Assembly (NCBI RefSeq): GCF_021155765.1 | Contig: NC_060116.1 | Location: 17,672,584 to 17,736,583 of the forward strand | Direction: 5' to 3' | Length of the DNA stretch: 64,000 nucleotides | From: Diprion similis | Taxonomy: Eukaryota; Arthropoda; Insecta; Hymenoptera; Diprionidae | Shown here: positions 53,444 to 64,000 of the stretch, in pieces | Layout of the letters: every line of letters starts with the position of its first letter | Position numbering within the stretch: the first letter of the stretch is position 1 | Notes under the pieces: model-generated | Seen by the model: only the letters and a program-made list of their open reading frames with translations | The model's database searches: none | What the model was told of the DNA's origin: nothing | Translations under genes and position numbers: made by a program

Positions 53444-53729
53444 CTAACCCCTAACTTGCTTGAGGTATCGGGTACCGTCGCCCCATTCTCGCCAGCGCCT
53501 ACGCTTCTTTTCAGAATTGTTGGAAAACTCACTTGGATTCGAGTGCCTTTTCACTTTCGAAGTTTCATGCATTTTCTGTGACCCAGTTGGATCACTGTGC
53601 ATCTGCAACCTTCCTTGAATAAGGGGTGTACTAACTCCTGCCAAGTTTAGAAGCGCATCAGCACCCTCTGCTATTTTTCGTTGCTCGTCAAAATCCGTGC
53701 CAGCTACATCTGAACCCCCGCACCTTTTA
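53444..53729 (-). CDS. CHES-1-like: C-terminal exon of the FoxN gene
   Basis: Open segment that ends in TAG at 53446-53444. It encodes an acidic-basic motif (DEQRKIAEGADALLNLAG), then a basic tail with EKKRRRWREW. The motif resembles the conserved C-terminal segment of vertebrate FOXN3 (KEAAGSLLHLAGI). The best acceptor, CTTACAG at 53733-53730, would need an incoming phase of 2. The upstream exon ends in phase 1, so a connecting exon is missing or the weaker acceptor GGGGTTCAG (exon from 53709, phase 1) is used. Confidence 0.75.
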
Positions 53730-54113
53730 CTGTAAGTGAAATTTTATTACATTAAGTTTGAACATTGTACCGCAAGGGTGGTTATATGTGACACATTTGG
53801 CTCTGATATGCCCAAGTGGTTTATACTGTAACTAGAATGCTTTATTTGAACTATAATTGTTACTTGACTAAAGGGGATATCACAAAATGTGCTTTAAAAT
53901 ATATCAGAAATATGGTCGAGGTCTGCCGCGCTTCATTCTTACAAACCTTCGAAAACTGATTAAGAAGTAAAGGTCTATTGGGGGAAAAAATAGGTGGCTT
54001 TGAGCCAAAAACGGTTGACGTTCCTGCTACATAGTATTTAGAATAGATTCATTGTTTATTCATTGTAGAGTTTAACGCAACTTCTCCAGATTATGACACG
54101 TATATTAATTTAC

Positions 54114-54167
54114 CTTTCCAATTTGATTGATGTGATACAACTATAAGTGTGGTCTTCGCTCGAGCTC
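54114..54167 (-). CDS. CHES-1-like: Candidate 54-nt microexon of the FoxN gene
   Basis: On the minus strand AATTACTAG precedes 54 bases that end in GGAAAG and a GTAAATT donor. In the phase set by the previous exon it reads ARAKTTLIVVSHQSNWK with no stop and leaves the phase unchanged. The peptide looks protein-like, but the acceptor tract is short and the join to the last exon is still unresolved. Confidence 0.35.
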
Positions 54168-54300
54168 CTAGTAATTATTGGTACAAGCTTATCTGTCTCT
54201 ACCAATTTTCTTTTACGGTCTGAAAATTTACAAACCATCTATTACAAAATACTCTTAATAATTAATTATACTGTATCCAATATCCTGGAAAATTTCGTAC

Positions 54301-56075
54301 CTTTGTTATGACTTAAGATGATCGGTCCATGTTTGAAGGATAACATGGCAGCTGCTGCAGCATCTACATCGCTGTCGATCTCAGCCTCCGGACTATCCCC
54401 TATATTACTAGAAGCAAGACGTTTTGACAAGTATGGGAATAATATTGGATCCGGTAGACGTGCACTAGCATTTTTTCTAGGAATTTTTTCAGGTGAGGAG
54501 AGGTTCTGAGCAGTTAATGGAGGAAAAGGTGCTCTGGATAATGCTTGTATCAGATTTGGACGATACTGTGCATCGACCATCCACAACGATCCTTTTCCCA
54601 AATTCTGGAATCAGAAAATATATAAAAAAAACGTTGGATACTTTGAATCGGTGATATTTACCTGATAAGCATGGAAAAAAATAGTGTACAATTTTATGTG
54701 AATATACAAGAAGACACAAACGAAAGAAAAAATTCTGTGTGAATTTAAAGCGCACATTCTTCTGACAAGTAAAGAAGAACATTTAGTGTTCACTGATTAT
54801 CTCTGAATATATCGACCTATACTTGAAGTAGAATTAAAATATGGAAATCGGTATTGATATCGAAGTAGAAAAGAAGTATATCCTTGCAATGTTTGGTTGA
54901 TTCAAGTTTCTTTTTATTGAAACTTACCGGCGCTTTCTCCACCTTGCGAAAACATTTGTTCAGGCTCAAATTGTGCCTAACAGAGTTCTTCCAGCCTGTA
55001 GGTGCGTTTCTGAAGTATGGAAAGTGATCCAAGATCCATGCATAAACTTCTTTAACAGGTAGTGCTTTTACAGGACTGTCTTCTATCGCCATGAATATTA
55101 AACAGGAAAAAGAATATGGCGGTTTACTGTTCCTGTGCAAATGAGGATCGTAAGGTATGTGAGTTGGATGTTTGTTACGATTCGACACTGGCAAATTGTT
55201 GTTACTCAAAGATATCTTTGCCTGATTATTTTGTACCGAATTGTAGTGGTTTTTTACCGACTCCTGATAAATCTGCACTGATTTCTGGTAACTTTTGCTT
55301 GTATTTTGGCAATTTTGCCCCTGAATCAGCGTTAAATTTGTATTTTGTATTTTCGTGTTACACTCGATAGCTGTAAAAATACAAAAAATTTTTAATGATC
55401 ATCTCTTCCATTGTGACAAATGATTACAAGAGTGTTTTGCCCGAAAACCTGGAGAAGGAAGTGCTAGCCAGGTTAATATTTGCCTAATGTTGATATGACT
55501 GCTAAATTATAAGTGAACTTGCGGTTCGAACCATACTCTATATTTTTCTATCAAGTATGAGTCTATGCGTGAAAAAGTTTCCGCATCAGACATTGTACAC
55601 TCTCATTGGTTTTCGGAGCAATTCTGGCACCTCTAATGTGCAGTCCATCTTATAGCTCTGTGATTCTGCGAACAACTAATAAGCGCTTACCTGGAGAGTA
55701 GCCATCATCTAAACTTGAAATGGAATTTGTATTTTCTGATAAGTCAGCAGTGTCATCGCAAACATTATTGTTCAAATTTATTGTCGTTTGCAAGTCTTTT
55801 GTAGGTCTAGAAATTTCTAAGCCTTTCAATAAATTCTGCTGATGCAGCCAGCTGAGAGAGGTCAAATCATCGTCCGAATGATTGGTTTTTTCTACAGATT
55901 TGTCAATTATGCCGACCTCATCATGGATCTCATCAACCAAATTTGAATTTGTAAATACGCTAGCATTGTCGCCCTCTTTCAAAACGTAAGCTGCATCTCC
56001 GCAACTGAATACACGAGTAATCGGCAGGCCAACTGTGCTTTCGACATCGCCAGCATCCGGTTTGTCTGGAGCCAT
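54301..56075 (-). CDS. CHES-1-like: Forkhead transcription factor, FoxN2/3 (CHES1) type
   Basis: Nuclear DNA-binding regulator; vertebrate FOXN2/3 are mainly repressors linked to checkpoint and growth control. Exons on the minus strand: 56075-55691 (ATG at 56075, MAPDKPDAG), 55370-54928 and 54604-54301, all in phase. The N-terminal acidic region contains [20 protein letters not shown], matching the FOXN3 'LTNLNWLHE' motif. The forkhead domain spans about residues 211-300: [19 protein letters not shown], then recognition helix [13 protein letters not shown] at 257-269, then GKGSLW across the exon 2/3 junction. An intron inside the domain just before GKGSLW is notable. After the domain comes an Asp/Ala-rich segment ending GPIILSHNK. 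The ATG sits 22 bases inside an exon whose acceptor (TTTTATTGCAG) implies an upstream leader exon. The C-terminal exons are listed separately. Confidence 0.95.
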
Positions 56076-56097
56076 TTTACCACCGTAATTTCGGTCA

Positions 56098-58037
56098 CTG
56101 CAATAAAACAATTGTTATTGAACATGACTTGTATTTCTTTAAAGTAATTTCGAGTAGGGTTAACAATATCAATTCATCAATATCCATGAAAAATGCGTTA
56201 GATATTCTGTTCAAATAATAAAAGATTATGGAAGTCTTGAGAAATCACTGTACACATAATCTATTGCTTCATAATTTGGGAATTTGTTTTGAAAAATGTC
56301 TTGTGATATTGTAACCATGTCTCATTGTTTCATACGTTGTGGATGTTGATATTTTAACTTCAATACTCACATTACACACAACTAAATTCAACAGCATATT
56401 CGATAATTCACACTGCTTGTATATCCAAGCATGATTATTCAACATCCAAGGCACAACTGGATAGTTGCATGTCTATAGAGTGCACACATAACTTTGCTAA
56501 CCGAAATACTGTTGCTGTAAGCAACTACCTCCTTATTCTCTGTTAGCCAGCAACCTTTGGCATCCCTAATCTTCAGACGTATCCATGAAAATTTCAAGCT
56601 ATTCTTAAATATAATATTACGATTAATTTGATAATTGCATTTAGCAAACTGTGGCATTTCGGAAAGTGAAACACTATTCGTTGAAAAAAAAGGATAACTT
56701 CCAAATTTGAATAACGACTTTTGCCGTTGCCTTCATCTGAATGGCTGTAATCACCAATGGGGGGTATCACGTGCCTCTTGCTCCTGTGTCGATGGGAAGC
56801 AGGAATAAAACGCAAAGAGTGATTTTGCATCGTTGAAAAAATCTGGTCCCGCCTATGAAATATCGGGGCTTAAATTAGCGCGCCTAACCTCGGTCTCGAA
56901 TCCAGAGTACCTGCATCGTCATTTGTTTATTCACTAATGAGCGACGAAATGGCGTCAGCTTTTACGAGAGCGGTTTAAAAAAGCTATGCACTCCTCAGTT
57001 AACTAGCAATTAATAAACTCGGTTGACTTTGGCTCAGATACAAATTGATCATTAACGAAGAATCCACTTCCGCACATCTTCCAACAGTTCCAATCTGTGT
57101 GATAACTGCGTCGGTGAAACTTAAATGCATTGAAAAATGGCGTCAGATAGTTCCAGCGCCTACGTTATACCTATGTTGTACGGAACAACTCTTCACTTTT
57201 TGCAACATATTAATAGGAAAAATAATGCGCCGAGACTCTTTATAATTTGAGCCGGGACGTCTACTAAAAACATAGCCTCAACAAAACCATATCTCCTTGT
57301 TTATATCAATAGAGTCATGAATCGACGCATGTATGCATACACGCGAGTGTATTTATATCGTGATCACTGCTTCACTAATATGTTGAAAATGTTTTGCGCC
57401 AGTTGCTTCGGTAATATGCACGTATTAACCAATCAAATAAGATGAAAAATCCTTGCAGTGTGTTTATATTTAAATCCTGTTCCGTGTTCTTAGTAAGCAA
57501 GGACTCGTGGAGGGGAAGGTTCAGGCTATTGAATGCAATTACTTGTTGAATTCGAATATGGAGTTGTAGATTGATTACGAAACTCAGGCATGCACGAAAA
57601 TGGCCACGGCATCACTTGCAAATGGCATCAAAATGGTGTAAAATTCGAAAATAAATCAAATTTCTTCTCAACTGTTACATCTAATAAGAAAACTTTGCTC
57701 ACTCAATCATAGAAGTTTATTTTTTGGAAATCCATATTCCTCACTGTTTCCAGTTAGCGTTTTCCACAACATACTAGACGGTGTGGCGAAATAGTAAGAC
57801 GGACTAGGATGCATTTCAAACCATACGGCTTGATATGTATTTGCGAAACAACGATCGAAATAGCGTTCAATTTGTGTTTCAGAACAGTGTCTTCGCAGAA
57901 TCTCAAATGGCACACATGAACAAACATTTTGCGTCTTCGGGATTTATTTGCTCAAACTTAATGCGTTTATTTATTTATAACAAGAAGAATCAGACGTAAA
58001 TGTCTTCAAATAAAGAACAACTACTGGATCAACTTAC
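56098..58037. other. Probable first intron or 5' flank of the FoxN gene
   Basis: No independent gene is supported. Minus-strand open frames at 56594-56830 and 57707-57913 lack recognisable domains. The latter has only a poor acceptor upstream. Confidence 0.4.
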
Positions 58038-58150
58038 ATATTCGAGAAGATAAACGGTGTCCTTAACAACTTTTCTAAAGACGGGCATCGCAGCACACTA
58101 CAAAACACCCAGCTGATCAGGGCACCATGTTGTGACGACAAAACATGGCT
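58038..58150 (-). other. CHES-1-like: Candidate non-coding leader exon of the FoxN gene
   Basis: A GC-richer minus-strand segment ends at a strong donor, TCGAATAT then GTAAGTTGATC. It has short upstream ATGs, including one at 58088 opening MPVFRKVV. If spliced to the FoxN acceptor at 56097, that frame meets a TGA at once, as expected for a short upstream open frame in a leader. The alternative is a separate tiny gene continuing near 57,9xx, which I find less likely. The upstream boundary is arbitrary. Confidence 0.35.
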
Positions 58151-58154
58151 GCGG

Positions 58155-58162
58155 TGACGTCA
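58155..58162. promoter_or_regulatory. Palindromic CRE-like site TGACGTCA
   Basis: A perfect 8-base CREB/ATF consensus lies just upstream of the candidate leader exon, a common promoter position. Chance occurrence cannot be excluded. Confidence 0.35.
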
Positions 58163-58164
58163 TA

Positions 58165-59757
58165 ACCTAACTTTCCGATATGGGTCGAGTATGGCTTGTA
58201 TGCACGAACGCGGCACACATGATAGAGAGTTGAGCTTCAATAAATAGGCAATATTCCCTTTCAATTTCAACGTATGATGATACCTAACTGTATTCTACAT
58301 CTGTTATTTTAACATTGAATATTTATATTCAACGGGTTCGTATTTCGTCAGAACTACGTGCGCACGCGCTATCTGTTGCTATCTGTTCTGTTTTGGTTGT
58401 TTTGTGCGTCGATCACGTGGCAATGACTCCGTTTCCATCTGTCGCTAGATTCAGGGAATTATCTGCTGGAGCATGTGGTGTTATCGGAGCGCACGTAACG
58501 TACCATTGGTCATCGCATCGGGTCGTTCAGACATGTAGACAATTTAGCGGGCAGAAGAACGATCAATGATGACCTTTTTTTAGTCCCCTTTTGCATTTCA
58601 TAGTTTAATGAAATGCAAAGTTTCAATTTAATAGTTCTCACAGCCGGACTGTTGATTATTTGAATAATTATAGTGTATTCCACATTGCACTGCATGTGTA
58701 ATTAATTTTGTATCATTTTATCTTGTATTCGGGGCTATTTTAAAAGATCTCTATTGAATTCATTTTGAATCTATTAACAACCTAGTTCGAAGTAACTAAA
58801 CAATGTGTTTGACTAAGGTAAATACCACAGCCATCAATTATGTCATTAATCTGCAACCGATTCTGCCTCAATTTATAACAGTATTCAGAGTACACATATA
58901 TATGAAAAAAACTCAATACGTACGATGTCAATTAGACTGTTGTATTCCTCATACAAAATTTATTTCGTTTCCCGTAATCATGCTTAGGTTTTACAAATAA
59001 TTACCACAGAACCTGCATTACCTGCGAAAAAGGAAAGAAATTTGTAATACACAAATACAACAACAGAAGAAGATTTGAAAAGGTACCGTCACAATCTTAT
59101 TTTAAACTTGATGATATTTCAATAACCTTTAGACTAAAACGGAGTTGGAATAATGTGAGGATTGTTGAAGTTACACATCATTCTTAAAAATGTGTATAAG
59201 AGGAACATGAAGATATATTGACTACTGTGGTATTTTTCTAAACTTCTTTATCACGTAGTATCCTTTCATTCAACATTACTGTTCCATAGAGACCATAATA
59301 ATCTTCAGGTAGCGTGGAGAGTTATGGAACGAAGTACTGTGGTTAAAATCACTAGTGAGTCACACAAAATATAGGTATATGAAGTGGCAGGTCGTTCAGA
59401 TGCTGAATCTGCAAGGCGAGATTCGAACTTTGTCTGGTTACACCTGGACTGAATTTTGTGCAGTTATTCTTTTCCTCTAGTGCTGAAAAAAAATGATAAT
59501 ATAGGCAGGCAATACCGATTGCTAATAATTACCAAGGAATGTAACACAGGATGCTCTGGAGAGAAATTTGATTACTTTCATTGCAAATAAAAAAACATTT
59601 CAAATATCTCAATAACTGTCACTTATCAGTGGTTATTTTTAGAAACTCAGACCATCTGATTTCTTTGATGGCTTTTACTCGACATTGGGATAACAATTAT
59701 TTACATTTATATAACTTTAACAGTTCGCCACCGAGTCATTAAAATAACAATCATTTT
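58165..59757. other. Intergenic, including the likely ZFYVE1 3' UTR
   Basis: No gene is supported. The plus-strand open frame at 58315-58569 starts at TTG and has no domain. No close AATAAA was found after the ZFYVE1 stop; one lies about 800 bases on, at 58964-58959 (minus). Confidence 0.4.
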
Positions 59758-62700
59758 TCAATCGATCTTGATGCACAGATCACAAACACGAACGGGTCTA
59801 TCCCAACCGCGTCGAGAAACGGGTTTTCGATGAGAAGAACAATCTTGACAAACCCCGCGGCCACAATCCCTGCAATGATGTAAAGGCACTGTGTCTGAAA
59901 AGTTCACCGCACAGACACAGCAGTTTGTTACTTCCGAGTCAGGTACCCAGTAGCTTGGCCTCACTGTATCCTTGATCAGTGCTGAATAAACAAGAATATT
60001 TTGTCGTCACATAATATTTTCATTGGTTGTTATTCTAAGCTTTGTGAATGCCTCATTGTATTCATAACATTTAGGATATTTAATTTGAAGTCGAGTAATC
60101 AAATTCTTTCTATATCATTAACATCAGATGAAATTTTACTGTATGATAGGGTGTCTAACATCAATGGTATGTTATATTCCCTGATATTTCCTAGATTTCT
60201 CGGCACTAATATTGATTTCTTCCAGGATACATTTCAACTACACTTACTGAACATACTCACTTTTCTCATATGCATATTCATTGAACTGTACGTGTAATGT
60301 CTTTAATGTAAAATGATATAATACACCATTCGCGAATTTCACCTAAGTTTACCTAATTACAATTACTTAACATTTCGATGAACATTCATCATTCTTACTG
60401 AAAGAAAATACATCATGGTACATGTATTTATGTGGAAGTGAATCATCTCTAGCCATTCATTCAATTCAGGAACAGTATAATTTAATCAAGAGAAAATCAA
60501 GAAAACTCCACGACTATGCCCAAATTTCCTGAAACTTTTTCCTGATTTGAAACTCCGTCAAATTTATTAACGCTAGATGCCCCGTATGATAGACACATCT
60601 ATCCTAATCAAATGAATACCCAATTTATGTTACTGGAAAATCAGAATGAAAGAATGAAGAAAAAATTACTTACACTTCGAGTAACTCAAGACAGTTCCAA
60701 CCACGTTCAATGTTGACACGACATGTTCAGTAACTTTCCTTGCACTAACATCCTCAGAACTTTCAGTCAAGTCTTCATTAGAATTATCGTCCTTGGCAAA
60801 ACATACATCACAAACTCTAACTGGCGTGTACCAATTTCTTAGTGGCACTGGTTTTTTTTTTGATGAGCAGCTGGCACAGAACCCTTCACCACAAGCTCGG
60901 CAATGGTGCTTTGTATCTGTTGCGCCAAATGAAGCTTTGCACTTATGACAGTGTTTAATCTCGTTATTGGGTCGCCAGTATGTAGGCGCAACTTGATCGG
61001 CAACCCAGGATGTTAATAGTTTTGTCGGTTGAATTGATGCATTGGTTACAGCTTCAGTTATATATGAAACACTGTCAATAACTCTTTGAGCAGTATTCTG
61101 AGATGCCAGTGAAGCATTAGCCTGAAATTAAATGGGGGGAGGGTAGGGTATGTTTCTTAACGAATATTAGTGATTAATAGCAACTTTTCCAAATGACATA
61201 CCGTAGTCCAAACATGCGTTATTTCTGTTCTAACAGCTGCATCCTCAGGATTTTTATTTCCATACCAAAACTGCCGACTTCTATATATTTCACCACAGTG
61301 TGGACATTCTATCACGTACCCAGACCACGCATACTTGGCGAATCCATACCAGCTTGCATCGCTCTGAGTTAGCGTGCGACTAGTAACAATGACTTCACTT
61401 CCATTGCCATGACACTTTTTACAGATGTACACCAAGTTTTCATACTGATGCTGGTAACGACATCTGCAATACATACATTGTTTATTATTTTATATATTTA
61501 GAGTTCATTTGCAATCAAGTCAAAATTAATCAGCATTCATTTTCGTTTTCAGTTTCATTTTGAAGAGTTCAGTATTTTCAAATATTAGCAACTAATTCTA
61601 CAGGAACCTATCCGGACTGAGGTAATTTATTATTAATTTGATATGATCAAGAATAACGGAAGTATTTCAACCTGGAGTCACTAGCATGGGGTTTTCCTTC
61701 ACGGAGGTGTCCCATACTGTTGATACACCTACAATCACAGCTCAAGCACTTGACAGTGCAGGTAAAGTACTGGTCAGGAAATAGAATGCTTGACAAGTTT
61801 TCAATTTCACCGGAAAATTTATCATTGAGTATTTTGAGAGTGCCATAGACCAAGTGAGGCCTCCTAGCAGAGCGAACAGTCGTATTATCCAGCTCATTTT
61901 TAATGGCCCTCCTCAGGGGCTGATAATCTGTTGGTGGATTTGGCGTTTCAACACCAACATACTTTATTGAACTGAAGGCTTCAATTTCCAGCCGCATCTG
62001 ATCAAAACGTGCTCTCAGAATGTCCTCTGCACTTTCTGTTGCATCTGTAATATTTAAGAAGTTATGTTTGCAAATTGGTTGACTTCTTGCTTTGTGATTA
62101 AAAGTTTTACTTACTACTGGACAATGTTCTGGTGTGCCGAGTCTCATGAAACACAATGATACTTGGCCCAAGTGCACTCAAGGAGCCGTTCATACCTTCT
62201 CTTTGCCCAACGGCTTGTAATGCATTTTGAAAATGGTGACTGTAAGCTCGTGATGCAGCTCCAATAAATGTAAATAAGTCTCTGTGAAGTCTCTCGGAAC
62301 GAGTTCTATAAACTACGATGTCAGACACTGCGAGAACTTTTAGCAACAGTCTCATTCGTTGATTTTCATGAGCTGTTATTCCTGAAAATATAGTGAGACC
62401 AAGTCATTCTATAATGTTGTACTCAAATCAAAACAAGAATTAGACCATCATCTTCTATAATGGAAATACATCAACATATTATATTATTGATAAGAGATTA
62501 AGTGAAGTAATATACATTAAGTGTTGCAAAACTTCCCCTGTGTTATATAATTGGATCAGAATAATTAGAAATTCTTCCTGAATCAATTATTAATGAGATT
62601 CACTGATAAGTCTACCTAGCAGTCCTTCGGTATCCAAGCAAATTACTTTTAGAGTGGGATCAAACGCTGCCCAGACCCCAAGTGTACAAGAGCTTTGCTC

Positions 62701-63096
62701 ATTTGAAGTTCGAAATATTTCTTGACCATCAAAAAATGTCTTGTTCAACGTGTGGCTCTTTCCATCCCCTGTATTGCCAAATATGGATACAACTTTTAAC
62801 TTTACATTTTTACCACCACATTTTAAATTCTCAATAAATTGTTCAGTGTTTGAAACTTTGAGATGTTCTCTTCCGTCGATTAGTAAAAAGCTGTGTGATT
62901 CATTTAATTGTTGCGCTGGAGATTTTTTAGGGATTGTCGAATCATGCCAGGGTGTACTTCCTCCGCTAAGCTTCTGGTTATCACGATCATTGGATGGTAG
63001 GCTATCCAAACTTTCCATTATTGCTGAACTGGTAGGCTTAATTTTGCAGGTTGGTCGCATCAGATCTTCCACATTATGACAACCCAAGGTGATCAT
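59758..63096 (-). CDS. ZFYVE1: ZFYVE1/DFCP1-like double-FYVE protein with N-terminal NTPase domain
   Basis: PI3P-binding protein of ER/Golgi membranes and lipid droplets, known in vertebrates as the omegasome marker of autophagosome formation. Exons on the minus strand: 63096-62616, 62381-62115, 62044-61672, 61463-61202, 61121-60674 and 59981-59758. All phases agree and give 684 residues. The NTPase domain has P-loop GNTGDGKS (107-114) and DTEG (155-158). A Cys-rich middle follows (YFTC...CLSCDCRC; CKKCHG; ECPHCG). FYVE1 has eight Cys at 519, 522, 535, 538, 543, 546, 565 and 568 with KHHCRACG. FYVE2 has eight at 631, 634, 647, 650, 655, 658, 677 and 680 with LHHCRDCG. Each FYVE is preceded by a YWxP motif. 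The start MITLGC lies two bases inside an exon (acceptor CTTACCTTAG), so a leader exon or more coding may lie upstream. The human protein is 777 residues with an extra N-terminal zinc-finger region not seen here. Confidence 0.95.
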
Positions 63097-63098
63097 AT

Positions 63099-64000
63099 CT
63101 AAGGTAAGAAGGTAAATACAAAACAAATAAAATATGCTCAAGTATAACATCTATGTCCATTAGAAAAAATTCAAAATTTTCGATAGATACCATGTAGTTT
63201 GTACACGTATCAGTATATTCTACTTAATGAAGTGGAAAATCTTACACTATTGCAGTAGTGTCTAATTGTCCTAATCTAAAGTATATTATCCAATATGACA
63301 TAGAGATGGTAATTGATGAGTAATACATATCGAAGGTATTGTTCGCACACTTCTATGCTTGAGCAATGACTCTTAGAGAAGGAATTGAAAACACACGCTC
63401 AACCACATCATCAATGCATACACGACTTCATTTAAACACAACATACAATGTCTTCGAGACTTAGGCTCCGTTCCATTTGGTACAAGCATACCCTAGTACC
63501 ATACTTGTCTATGACGTTGTACAATATTTATAATATGTAATTATTTACATAGATGTGTTAGACAGTTATGCTTAATATGTCTTTAGCAAAAGCAAGTACG
63601 CATCAAGTATACTTCTCTTAGCAACTGGGACACAGCCACAGAATCGTCTTAATAACCGCAGCGTAAACAATTTGTCAGTTTTGTTTTTTTAAAGTGATTA
63701 TATTCATGGATACAGAGAAAATGTGAAGCATAGAATTTCGGAATAATCATCAATTGATTAAATGATCACATTTTTAAATTTCGGGAACTTCCTGTTACAT
63801 ATTTCGTTTATGAGGTACCTGTCATAGTTCAGACCCAATTATTACACTACTATAAAGTAGAGTGCTAGGTAAGCGTGACAGAAACATGACAAGAGCGAAA
63901 TTAATTTGCCGAAACGTAGCTAACGTTTGGAGCATGGTGTACTTGAGGATGACATGTCAGATGAGTGCTTAATTTATTGCAGTTAACTGTATGTGTAAAT
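63099..64000. other. Upstream of ZFYVE1, no exon recognised
   Basis: I searched the minus strand for a Cys/His-rich N-terminal exon and found none. A leader exon or promoter may lie here or beyond the window. Confidence 0.4.

Noticed and set aside
57707..57913. 68-codon minus frame as a second exon of a small gene starting at 58088
   Set aside because: The only acceptor in the right frame (CCCGAAG) has no pyrimidine tract, no domain is recognisable, and a FoxN leader exon explains the strong donor better.
58315..58569. 84-codon plus-strand frame
   Set aside because: Starts at TTG, has no recognised domain, and lies in a region without coding signals.

Overview
The window is eukaryotic and almost certainly insect. 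Its three recognisable genes are split by canonical GT-AG introns. One is an Interference hedgehog (Ihog/Boi) co-receptor, a family typical of insects. The non-coding DNA is AT-rich and crowded with short inverted-repeat transposon remnants. A ZFYVE1/DFCP1 orthologue, which I believe flies lack, argues for a non-dipteran insect. My weak guess is Hymenoptera, perhaps a sawfly; nothing in the window proves it.

Region 1 (1-27,735) is one head-to-tail satellite array that runs off the left edge. About 87 core monomers keep a 304-bp period, with one net 1-bp change (near 2,290) up to about 26,500. The array then passes into three diverged monomers of 313-bp period and a badly decayed remnant that ends near 27,735. 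Two monomer types (A and B), A/B chimeras, and local higher-order repeats of 2, 3, 6, 7 and 10 monomers show repeated unequal exchange. No gene is supported in the array.

Region 2 (27,736-31,980) has no recognised gene. It holds a TTAA-flanked foldback MITE, a trinucleotide microsatellite and an 808-bp hAT-like element with near-perfect 8-bp target duplications.

Region 3 (31,984-37,805, minus strand) is ihog: signal peptide, four Ig domains, two fibronectin III domains, a transmembrane segment and a short tail. Its terminal exon is inferred.

Region 4 (37,806-53,440) is about 15.6 kb without a recognised gene. It contains at least four foldback elements, including a 690-bp near-palindrome, together with a tRNA-like SINE head, G runs and microsatellites.

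Region 5 (53,444-56,075, minus strand, possible leader exon near 58.1 kb) is a FoxN2/3-type (CHES-1-like) forkhead factor. Region 6 (59,758-63,096, minus strand) is a ZFYVE1/DFCP1-type protein with an N-terminal P-loop NTPase and two C-terminal FYVE fingers.

The three genes lie on the same strand but act in unrelated processes: Hedgehog reception, transcription, and PI3P/ER-linked autophagy. There is no sign that they form one system. The most unusual feature is the satellite, with its rigid length, layered higher-order structure and decaying edge.
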